Part shown: positions 1 to 5,551 of the stretch, piece after piece
Numbering within the stretch: the first letter of the stretch is position 1
Layout: every line of letters begins with the position of its first letter
Assembly: GCA_005777515.1 (NCBI GenBank)
Contig: SXMA01000102.1
Span: 1-8,071, forward strand
DNA length: 8,071 nt
DNA from: Actinomycetota bacterium
GTDB lineage: Bacteria > Actinomycetota > Actinomycetes > Nanopelagicales > Nanopelagicaceae
Direction of reading: 5' to 3'
Notes under the pieces: model-generated
Told to the model about the DNA's origin: nothing
Databases searched by the model: none
The model's input: the letters and a program-made list of their open reading frames with translations, nothing else
Translations under genes and position numbers: made by a program

Positions 1-245
1 GAGTTTGCTTTAGCTTCGCGCTGTTGAGCGGTGCGAATAATCGACATCGCAGTCTCGGTTGCCAGAATTTCAAACTCTTCCTTGCTTAGCCCTGTGATGT
101 CGCGGCGGGAACGAAGATCGTTCAACTGGGATTCAAGTTCACGGATGCGTTCTAGCGAGGCTGATCCGGTGGCAAGATTTGTTTTACTGGCATCACTTTC
201 TTCGCCCTTAAATCCGACCCATGATAAAAAATTCTTATCTGCCAC
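1..245 (-). CDS. Hypothetical coiled-coil protein, N-terminal part only (runs off window)
   Basis: An open frame reads leftward from a GTG at 243-245 without a stop to the window edge, giving 81 residues. A clean Shine-Dalgarno (AGGAG at 255-259) lies 9 nt upstream and decides the start. The protein begins MADKNFLSWVGFKG. A short Ser/Thr/Ala-rich linker follows, then from about residue 30 a charged, heptad-like stretch (LERIRELESQLNDLRSRR) that looks like a coiled coil. After it comes a helix-rich segment (LSKEEFEILATETAMSIIRT). There is no signal peptide or membrane segment, so it is probably cytoplasmic. I do not recognise the family. The alanine-rich AQQREAKA tail faintly recalls DivIVA/Wag31-type coiled coils, but that is a weak resemblance only. 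The gene lies about 100 bp downstream of the tRNA-Leu on the same strand and may be co-transcribed with it. The missing C-terminus limits any assignment. Confidence 0.72.
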   Translation of the reverse strand, partial: MADKNFLSWVGFKGEESDASKTNLATGSASLERIRELESQLNDLRSRRDITGLSKEEFEILATETAMSIIRTAQQREAKAN

Positions 246-342
246 TTTATTCAGCTCCTAATTAGTTCAGCACTTCTGGTAAGTACTTTCGGGGGGCGTG
301 AATCTTCCCACGATTGGCTCTAGCTTGAAAATGGGGTGCTAA

Positions 343-424
343 TGGTGCGGGAGGTGGGACTTGAACCCACACGCCGAAGCACAGGTTCCTAAGACCTGCG
401 TGTCTGCCATTTCACCACTCCCGC
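343..424 (-). tRNA. tRNA-Leu(UAG), CCA encoded
   Basis: Read on the minus strand, an 82-nt cloverleaf can be drawn. The acceptor arm is GCGGGAG (418-424) paired to CTCCCGC (347-353). The anticodon stem CAGGT/ACCTG is perfect and encloses the loop CTTAGGA. The anticodon TAG is at 389-391, so the tRNA reads CUN leucine codons, best CUA. The T arm GTGGG-TTCAAGT-CCCAC is perfect. The D loop has the expected AAATGGCA. The extra arm is a short TTCG-capped helix, which makes this a class II tRNA as expected for leucine, though at the small end. Discriminator base A (346) is the leucine identity base, and the CCA tail is encoded at 343-345. It stands alone downstream of the sugar-transport operon. 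Confidence 0.95.
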
Positions 425-440
425 AAGAGTTGGAGGCGTA

Positions 441-467
441 AGGATACCCAGTAATTGCCAGAGTCAA
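441..467 (-). promoter_or_regulatory. Candidate sigma-70-type promoter for tRNA-Leu
   Basis: On the minus strand TTGACT (462-467) is a near-consensus -35. TATCCT (441-446) fits the actinobacterial TANNNT -10. The spacer is 15 bp, shorter than the ideal 17. Transcription would begin around 434, about 10 nt before the mature tRNA 5' end at 424, which is normal for a tRNA precursor. The motifs are seen directly; promoter activity is inferred. Confidence 0.45.
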
Positions 468-499
468 AAACCGCTGGAAAGTACTTAAATACTTAGCCT

Positions 500-1711
500 T
501 TAAGTCGTGCTCGCTCCTCGCCTAGATACAGCATCAATAGTTGCTGAGATTAGAAGAACCGCGCCAGTAACCATGAACTTAATTCCAGCTGGATAGCCAA
601 GTAGCGCCATGCCATTATCAATGACTGCTACAACAAGGCCGCCGAGGATTGCATCACTAACTTTTCCTTTACCGCCAAAAAGACTCGTTCCGCCAATAAC
701 TGCAGCACCTACTGCATAAAGAAGTGTTGAGCTGCCACCAGTTGTTGGTGAGATGGAATTTGCTCTCGAGACAAAGATCATTCCTGCAACTGCTGCAAAA
801 GCGGTACAGATCATAAATGCTGTAATTCTTACCATCTTGACATTAATACCAGCTCTGCGAGCCGCCTCAGCATTTCCACCAACTGCGTAGATATGAAGAC
901 CAAATGAGGTGCGAGAAAGAACGAAAGTGGCACCAACTAAAAGAACTAGAATTACCGGCACTACATAAGGAATTCCTCGAAGACTTACTAAATCTGGATT
1001 ATTGCTTCGCTCTACAGTTAAGGCCCAGGTAGCTATAGTTCCAATAGCAATCAAAATAAAAGTCTTTATCACCCATAGTTTAAATAAATTATCCACTAGA
1101 CCAGCTTTTCTGCGCTTTCTAAATTTCAGTAAGCCAGAGAGGAGATAAGCGCCAGCGGTGAGAAGGAAGAAAATCCAGCTGTAGGAAACTGAGAGATTCT
1201 TATTTTCTACAGCCAGAATCACTGGATCCTCAATTCGAATTGTTCCACCCTCTCCAACCAAGAGAAGTAATAGCCCTTGGAAAGCCAGAAATGTTGCAAG
1301 AGTTACCACGAATGAAGGAATCTTTAATTGGGCAACTAAATATCCAATAACTGCTCCTAGGAGAACTCCAGCAAGAACACTGATTGGAAATGCCAGATAC
1401 CAGGGGTAATCCATCTCCGTAATCATGATTACCAATAGGGCGCCACAGACTCCTGCGGCATAGCCAGCTGAGAGATCAATTTCTCCAAGCAAGAGTACGA
1501 AAACTAGGCCCATCGCAATGACAATGACTGCGGCTGCCTGAGTGAGTAAATTAGCTAGATTTCCTGGCGTTAGAAATACCGAGCTCTGAACGCCAAAAAC
1601 TATGCAGAGAACAAATAATCCAAGAAGCGCTGGAAGCGCTCCAACTTGGCCAGCTTTTACCTTGCTCCACCAATCATTAGCTGATTGCTTAATATTTAAG
1701 TCTTGGCTCAT
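500..1711 (-). CDS. xylH: XylH-like sugar ABC transporter permease
   Basis: This is the integral-membrane subunit of a CUT2-type (ribose/xylose family) monosaccharide importer. It has 403 residues, close to E. coli XylH (393). The protein is almost wholly hydrophobic, with about ten membrane spans starting near residue 26. It carries the BPD_transp_2 hallmark GEIDLSAG (76-83). A coupling-helix-like loop, AVGGNAEAARRAGI (276-289), should contact the ATPase, and the conserved AVIGGTSLFGGKG lies at 337-349. A basic cytoplasmic loop (KFRKRRKAG, about 196-204) between spans 6 and 7 is typical of the long XylH subgroup rather than of the shorter RbsC. The ATG overlaps the ATPase stop by 4 bp (ATGA, 1708-1711), and GGAG (1719-1722) lies 7 nt upstream, so the two genes are translationally coupled. 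Assignment to XylH type is good. The true substrate could be another aldose. Confidence 0.88.
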   Translation of the reverse strand: MSQDLNIKQSANDWWSKVKAGQVGALPALLGLFVLCIVFGVQSSVFLTPGNLANLLTQAAAVIVIAMGLVFVLLLGEIDLSAGYAAGVCGALLVIMITEMDYPWYLAFPISVLAGVLLGAVIGYLVAQLKIPSFVVTLATFLAFQGLLLLLVGEGGTIRIEDPVILAVENKNLSVSYSWIFFLLTAGAYLLSGLLKFRKRRKAGLVDNLFKLWVIKTFILIAIGTIATWALTVERSNNPDLVSLRGIPYVVPVILVLLVGATFVLSRTSFGLHIYAVGGNAEAARRAGINVKMVRITAFMICTAFAAVAGMIFVSRANSISPTTGGSSTLLYAVGAAVIGGTSLFGGKGKVSDAILGGLVVAVIDNGMALLGYPAGIKFMVTGAVLLISATIDAVSRRGASTT

Positions 1712-2445
1712 TTTTGCGCTCCAGTTGTTATGAGACGCACTACATCATTTTGATTTACTGAGTTCTTCTCCACTTGCGCAGCCATACTCCCCAGATACAT
1801 CGCGGCGATGTTATCTGCTACTTGGAAAACATCATTGAGATTATGGCTAATTACAATAACGGCCAGCCCATTATCAGCTAGTTGTCTTACTAGTTTGAGA
1901 ACTTGTTCAGTTTGAGCAACGCCAAGTGCGGCAGTTGGCTCATCAAGGATTACTACCTTGCTATTCCAGAGTACCGCTCTGGCAATCGCAACAGTTTGTC
2001 TCTGGCCGCCGCTAAGTGAGGCAACCTTTTGTCTTATTGATTTAACAGTTCGCACACTTAAGCCATCTAGAGTCTTTTTTGCTAACGACTCCATACTGGA
2101 TTCATTTAGCGTGACTCCACTAATCTCTTCTCTTCCTAAGAACATATTATGGACAATATCTAGATTGTCGCAGAGCGCTAGATCTTGATAAACAATTTCA
2201 ATTCCAAGTTCTGTGGCATCTCTTGGTCCTGAGATAGTTACTGGCTTTCCTTCAAAAATGAATTCCCCAGTCTCTGGGGTATAGATGCCAGCGATACACT
2301 TAATTAGCGTGCTTTTTCCTGCGCCGTTATCTCCAACCAGGGCGGTTACCTTTCCAGCATAGGCAGAGAAATCAACATCCTTTAAGACATGGACGGGGCC
2401 AAAAGATTTATTTACTCGCTTAAGGGAGAGAATCGGTGATGCCAC
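1708..2445 (-). CDS. Sugar ABC transporter ATP-binding protein (single ABC domain, XylG/FrcA type)
   Basis: This cytoplasmic ATPase energises import through the neighbouring permease. All nucleotide-binding motifs are intact: Walker A GDNGAGKST (38-46), Q-loop Gln87 in IVYQDLALCDNL, signature LSGGQ (144-148), Walker B VVILDEP (164-170) and switch His201. The protein is only 245 residues with one ABC domain. The RbsA/XylG ATPases of most CUT2 importers are about 500 residues with two fused domains. The single-domain form resembles FrcA-type subunits, which are thought to work as homodimers. It starts at GTG (2443-2445) with AGGA (2451-2454) 5 nt upstream. A 103-bp gap holding a strong stem-loop separates it from the binding-protein gene. 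It is named by context and family; I give no symbol because XylG proper is twice as long. Confidence 0.9.
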   Translation of the reverse strand: MASPILSLKRVNKSFGPVHVLKDVDFSAYAGKVTALVGDNGAGKSTLIKCIAGIYTPETGEFIFEGKPVTISGPRDATELGIEIVYQDLALCDNLDIVHNMFLGREEISGVTLNESSMESLAKKTLDGLSVRTVKSIRQKVASLSGGQRQTVAIARAVLWNSKVVILDEPTAALGVAQTEQVLKLVRQLADNGLAVIVISHNLNDVFQVADNIAAMYLGSMAAQVEKNSVNQNDVVRLITTGAQK

Positions 2446-2473
2446 TTTATTCCTAGCCTTAGTGGGGTTTAAT

Positions 2474-2509
2474 AGTTCAGCCCGAGTAATTTAATACTCG
2501 GGCTGAACT
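2474..2509 (-). promoter_or_regulatory. Intercistronic stem-loop between binding-protein and ATPase genes
   Basis: A perfect inverted repeat: 15-bp arms (2474-2488 and 2495-2509, core TCAGCCCGAGTA) around the 6-nt loop ATTTAA. In the sense (minus) direction it follows the xylF-like stop codon by about 40 nt. It is trailed by ATTAAACC rather than a U-run, so it is not a canonical rho-independent terminator that way. In the plus direction it is followed by a T-rich stretch (2510-2524) and could stop antisense transcription. In binding-protein transporter operons such a stem-loop commonly protects the upstream mRNA end or causes partial termination, so that binding protein exceeds the membrane subunits. 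The role here is inferred. Confidence 0.7.
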
Positions 2510-2548
2510 CTTTTACTTCTTTTTAGCTAACTATTCCTCTAATACTTC

Positions 2549-3619
2549 TTAGATTCCGTTAGCTGTGCAGAGGTCTTCGATGCCTTCGCATACTGCTTCG
2601 CGTGTCTGGAAGCCATCAGCAATTACATCCTTGACGTTTGCCTTGGTGATTGAAACAGGAACTAGAAGAACTGATGGAACATCGGTTACACCGTTGTTTA
2701 CAGATCCGGTAGCTGTGCTTGCTGTTTCGCCCTTTAGAAGAGCAATAGCAAGTGCTGCAGCAGCTTCTGCTTCAGCCTTGATTGCCTTGTAAACGGTGTT
2801 TGAAAGATCACCAGTAAGAATTGCACGGAGACCATCAACGGTTGCATCCTGTCCGGATACGCAAACCTTTCCATTGAGTCCGTTCTTCTTTAGAACAGCA
2901 ACAGCTGCAAGGCCAAGGCCTTCGTTAGCTGAGACTACGGCGTCAAGCTTGCCGCCAGCCTTTGATAGTTGCTGCTCAAATATTGTTCCACCCTTGACGT
3001 TATCCCAGTCTGGAACAGCCTGGTCATCAACGAGTGTGTAATCGCCTGCATCGATTGATGGGCGAAGTACTGAGTCATAACCAGCCTTGAACAAGGTTGC
3101 GTTGTTATCAGTTGGTGAACCGTTTAGGTAGACAAGACGTGCCTTTGTCTTTCCTGCTCCATCAAGGCAAGCCTTGATGCCTTCACCTTGTAGACGACCA
3201 ACAGCTTCGTTATCAAATGAAACGTAGTATGACGCTGAACCGTTAAGTGTTAGACGGTCATAATCAATTGTTGGTACACCTTGTTCTGCTGCCTTATCTT
3301 GGACAGCCTTTGCTGACTCTGAGTCAAGGTTTACAAGAATGAGAACCTTGGCACCAGCAGACAACATTCCATCAGCAATTGTCTGGAATGCAGCAGCATC
3401 ACCATTTGCGTTCTGGATATCGACTCTTACTCCAGCAGCATCAAATGCAGCTTGTAGGAATCCGCGGTCAGCAGTTTCCCAACGTGCTGAAGATGCAGCA
3501 TCTGGAAGGATGACTCCAACGAAACCATCAGAGGAACCTTCATCTGATGAGGCGCAACCGGTGAGAATGAGTGCGAACGATGCAACTAGTGCAGAGATCG
3601 CGAGACGGCGCTTTGACAT
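2549..3619 (-). CDS. xylF: XylF-like sugar-binding lipoprotein of ABC transporter
   Basis: This is the extracytoplasmic receptor that delivers sugar to the permease. Residues 1-22 form a lipoprotein signal: basic MSKRR, a hydrophobic stretch, then lipobox LTGC with lipidated Cys22, followed by a Ser/Asp/Glu linker. Residues about 33-340 form a type I periplasmic-binding fold (Peripla_BP_4). Segments strongly recall E. coli XylF: YDRL (120-123), YYVSFDNEAVG (131-141), GSPTDNNA (167-174), SGQDA (255-259), and a C-terminal NNGVTDVPSVLLVPVSITK (308-326). Probable ligand residues include R46-W47, D121-R122, N137, W205 and D258. E. coli XylF has Asn-Asp where this protein has N232-E233, a conservative change. 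A Cys pair near the C-terminus (344 and 351) is outside the core fold. It is the first gene of the operon. The ATG is preceded by AAAGG at a long 12-nt spacing. The xylose family is well supported; the exact sugar is not. Confidence 0.88.
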   Translation of the reverse strand: MSKRRLAISALVASFALILTGCASSDEGSSDGFVGVILPDAASSARWETADRGFLQAAFDAAGVRVDIQNANGDAAAFQTIADGMLSAGAKVLILVNLDSESAKAVQDKAAEQGVPTIDYDRLTLNGSASYYVSFDNEAVGRLQGEGIKACLDGAGKTKARLVYLNGSPTDNNATLFKAGYDSVLRPSIDAGDYTLVDDQAVPDWDNVKGGTIFEQQLSKAGGKLDAVVSANEGLGLAAVAVLKKNGLNGKVCVSGQDATVDGLRAILTGDLSNTVYKAIKAEAEAAAALAIALLKGETASTATGSVNNGVTDVPSVLLVPVSITKANVKDVIADGFQTREAVCEGIEDLCTANGI

Positions 3620-3631
3620 ATCTATTAGATA
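3619..3631. repeat. 13-bp palindrome between RBS and start codon of the xylF-like gene
   Basis: TATCTA (3619-3624) and TAGATA (3626-3631) form a perfect inverted repeat around one central base. It fills exactly the gap between the purine-rich ribosome site (complement of 3632-3636) and the ATG (3617-3619). Folded in mRNA as a 5-bp, 3-nt-loop hairpin it would shorten the unusually long SD-ATG distance. As DNA it could be an operator. Both uses are inferred. Confidence 0.4.
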
Positions 3632-3654
3632 CCTTTCGAAAGTAGTTAAAGAAT

Positions 3655-3687
3655 GAACCGCAAGGGCGGCTCACCTGGGGTGAAACC
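3655..3687 (-). promoter_or_regulatory. Two overlapping, mutually exclusive hairpins in the probable xylF leader
   Basis: In the minus-strand RNA the first possible hairpin pairs GGTTTCACC (3679-3687) with GGTGAGCC (3668-3675), with one bulge. The second pairs GAGCCGC (3666-3672) with GCGGTTC (3655-3661) across a CCTT loop, seven pairs counting one G-U. Both need bases 3668-3672, so only one can form at a time. The second is followed by an interrupted U-rich stretch (ATTCTTT). This is the topology of an attenuator or ligand-responsive leader, but no known riboswitch consensus is apparent. Confidence 0.35.
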
Positions 3688-3742
3688 TACTTTTACTAAC
3701 CCCTCTGGCGGTAGTCGATATCTCAAATTCTGAGCGCTACTA

Positions 3743-3760
3743 GATAACACTTTGATAACA
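3743..3760. repeat. Helically phased direct repeat GATAACA-CTTT-GATAACA
   Basis: Two exact 7-bp copies (3743-3749 and 3754-3760) have starts 11 bp apart, about one helical turn, in the centre of the divergent intergenic region. The spacing would place two protein monomers on the same DNA face. The repeat overlaps the candidate -10 of the sugar operon promoter, so a repressor site is plausible but inferred. Confidence 0.45.
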
Positions 3761-3780
3761 AGGCCCGTTCTTGAGTTCAA
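3752..3780 (-). promoter_or_regulatory. Candidate promoter for the sugar-transport operon
   Basis: On the minus strand TTGAAC (3775-3780) and an extended -10, TG-T-TATCAA (hexamer 3752-3757), are separated by 17 bp. This would start transcription near 3745 and give a leader of about 125 nt before the xylF-like ATG. A second extended -10-like TGTTATCTA (hexamer 3741-3746) lies 11 bp further downstream and is an alternative. Both boxes match consensus only moderately. Confidence 0.35.
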
Positions 3781-3795
3781 AATCAGGCCCTTTTT
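3760..3795 (+). terminator. Terminator-like hairpin upstream of argS
   Basis: On the plus strand AAGGCC (3760-3765) can pair with GGCCCTT (3786-3792) with a single bulged C, closing a large loop of about 20 nt. It is followed immediately by TTTTTCTCGT (3791-3800). The U-run is convincing but the stem is short and the loop long, so strength is doubtful. No gene points into it from the left, so it may insulate argS from antisense transcription or end a small leader RNA. Confidence 0.35.
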
Positions 3796-3826
3796 CTCGT
3801 TAACGCAAGAAAGAAGGTGGGGTCGG

Positions 3827-3832
3827 TAGCCT
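3827..3832 (+). promoter_or_regulatory. Candidate -10 box of a leaderless argS promoter
   Basis: TAGCCT fits the TANNNT -10 pattern and ends 7 nt before the argS GTG (3840-3842). Transcription would therefore start at or next to the first base of the start codon. No Shine-Dalgarno lies at a usable distance, and the only purine-rich run (3810-3822) is about 20 nt away. The -35 region (around 3804-3809, CGCAAG) is poor. Leaderless mRNAs are common in actinobacteria. Confidence 0.45.
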
Positions 3833-3839
3833 TATCTAG

Positions 3840-5549
3840 GTGTCGGCCTCTAATTCACCAAATTCGCTTGAGCTTGCCCCTCATCAAGTCCTTGCCGCTG
3901 CTATTTTGGAATCAGTCAAGGCTGCTATTGCAAAAGGTGATCTGCCGGCAGAGTTGAGTTCAATTGCGGCTCTTGATGAAATTACTTTGGAGCGACCAAA
4001 GAATCGTGGTCATGGTGATTATGCAACTTCAATTGCGCTCGCACTTGCTAAGCAGGCCGGAAAGTCACCAAGGCAGATTGCAGAGATTATTACTACTTCA
4101 CTAAAGTCAAACGAGATTATTGAAAGAATTGACATTGCTGGGCCAGGATTTATAAATATTACTTTGGTGAAGGCTTCACAAGGCGCTGTAGTTAATGCCA
4201 TCTATGCTCAAGGCGATAAGTTTGGAGAGGTAAAGATTCTCTCTGGAGTAAAAATCAATTTAGAATTCATAAGTGCTAATCCCACTGGCCCCCTCCACCT
4301 AGGTCATACCAGGTGGGCAGCAGTTGGTGACGCCCTTGCAAGAGTTTTAATCGCAGGTGGAGCAAAAGTAGCTCGTGAGTTCTATATAAATGATCGTGGC
4401 AATCAGATGGATCTCTTTGGTGCATCACTTGCAGCATCTGCTCTTGGCCAGGCCAAGCCTGAAGATGGTTATCAAGGGCAATATATAGATGAGCTGGCTC
4501 AAGAGATACTTGTAAAGAAACCAGAATGTAGAGAGCTAAGTGGGCAGAGCGCTATTGAGGCTTTTCGCGAAGCTGGATATGAATTGCAATTAGCGCAGCA
4601 GAAAAGAGTTTTAGACAACTTTGGAACCCACTTTGATATCTGGTTTTCAGAGCGTTCACTTCATAGCGGTGATGGCATTGATAAAGCTTTAGCAACTCTT
4701 AAATCGCAAGGTCATACCTATGAAAATGAAGGGGCCATCTGGCTTAGGACGACTGATTTTGGTGATGATAAAGATCGAGTCCTGGTTAAATCTGGCGGAG
4801 AGTTAACTTACTTCTCATCTGATACTGCTTATTATCTAGATAAGAGAAGGCGGGGCTTTGATATCTGCATCTATATGCTGGGAGCAGATCATCATGGTTA
4901 TGTCGGCCGGCTTAAAGCAACGGCTGCTTGCGCTGGAGATGATCCGGAATACAACATTCATGTATTGATTGGTCAATTGGTCAAGATTATTGAAGGTGGC
5001 CAAGAGATAAAGCTCTCAAAAAGAGCGGGAACAATTATCACTCTAGAGGAGCTGGTGGAGAAAGTTGGCGTTGATGCAGCTCGCTATACCTTGATTCGCT
5101 ATCCAGTTGATACTCCTATGGTTTTAGATATTGATCTGCTTAAAAAACGAACTAACGATAATCCTGTCTTCTATGTGCAATATGCCCATGCCAGAATTTG
5201 CGCAGTACTAAGAAATGCTAAGGATTTATCAATTCCTTATGGAGTCAATTCCTACCAAGCCGAGCTACTGACTCATGATCGTGAGCGAGAGCTATTAGGT
5301 TCTCTTGCAGAGTTTCCTAGAGTTGTTGCAAGCGCTGCCGAGCTTCGTCAACCTCATCGCATCGCTAGGTATATTGAAGAGTTAGCAACTCTTTATCACG
5401 GCTTCTATAACGATTGTCGCGTCCTTCCGCTGGGAGATGAATCGCCAGGTGCAATACATTCATCTAGAGCATCACTCTGTGATGCAACTCGTCAGGTGAT
5501 AAGTAATGCTTTAAATCTATTGGGCGTAAGCGCTCCGGAGAAGATGTAG
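3840..5549 (+). CDS. argS: Arginyl-tRNA synthetase
   Basis: This class I aminoacyl-tRNA synthetase attaches arginine to tRNA-Arg in the cytoplasm. It has 569 residues; the family norm is about 550-590. The N-terminal Add-1 domain (about 14-110) contains the characteristic GHGDYAT (57-63). The Rossmann catalytic core has ISANPTGPLHLGH (144-156) with HIGH-motif form HLGH (153-156). FYINDRGNQ (181-189) and GADHHGYVGR (348-357) are typical of ArgRS. KLSKRAG (391-397) is the KMSKS-equivalent loop. A helical DALR anticodon-binding domain fills about 440-569 and ends with the family's usual LLGVSAPEKM. GTG at 3840 is the first possible start, because an in-frame TAG sits immediately upstream (3837-3839). 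It has no Shine-Dalgarno, consistent with a leaderless transcript. It heads the argS-lysA-hom operon. Confidence 0.97.
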   Translation: MSASNSPNSLELAPHQVLAAAILESVKAAIAKGDLPAELSSIAALDEITLERPKNRGHGDYATSIALALAKQAGKSPRQIAEIITTSLKSNEIIERIDIAGPGFINITLVKASQGAVVNAIYAQGDKFGEVKILSGVKINLEFISANPTGPLHLGHTRWAAVGDALARVLIAGGAKVAREFYINDRGNQMDLFGASLAASALGQAKPEDGYQGQYIDELAQEILVKKPECRELSGQSAIEAFREAGYELQLAQQKRVLDNFGTHFDIWFSERSLHSGDGIDKALATLKSQGHTYENEGAIWLRTTDFGDDKDRVLVKSGGELTYFSSDTAYYLDKRRRGFDICIYMLGADHHGYVGRLKATAACAGDDPEYNIHVLIGQLVKIIEGGQEIKLSKRAGTIITLEELVEKVGVDAARYTLIRYPVDTPMVLDIDLLKKRTNDNPVFYVQYAHARICAVLRNAKDLSIPYGVNSYQAELLTHDRERELLGSLAEFPRVVASAAELRQPHRIARYIEELATLYHGFYNDCRVLPLGDESPGAIHSSRASLCDATRQVISNALNLLGVSAPEKM

Positions 5550-5551
5550 AG

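Noticed and set aside
31..261. 76-residue open frame on the plus strand at the left edge
   Set aside because: It is the antisense shadow of the minus-strand gene at 1-245, which has a good ribosome site, while this frame has low-complexity Ser-rich content and no recognisable start context.
246..342. Terminator or extra small gene between tRNA-Leu and the left-edge gene
   Set aside because: Only a short AAGTACTT palindrome and a C-run are present; no stem with a U-run and no start with a ribosome site apart from that of the left-edge gene.
467..499. Possible rho-independent terminator after the permease gene (minus strand)
   Set aside because: GCTAAGTA and TACTT-TCC-AGC can pair around TTTAAG and are followed by GGTTTTTG. 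The stem is AT-rich with a 3-nt bulge, and the T-run doubles as the -35 region of the tRNA promoter. It is too weak to annotate.
2565..3656. Several plus-strand open frames across the xylF-like gene
   Set aside because: They are antisense to a clearly recognisable binding-protein gene, with odd Ser/Thr/Arg-rich composition and no family features.
3721..3734. CTCA-AATTC-TGAG inverted repeat in the divergent region
   Set aside because: Four-base arms are expected by chance in a 220-bp AT-rich stretch; it matches no operator I know.
3690..3839. T-box or amino-acid riboswitch before argS
   Set aside because: There is a terminator-like hairpin, but no T-box sequence or specifier stem is visible, and the argS promoter appears to lie downstream of the hairpin.
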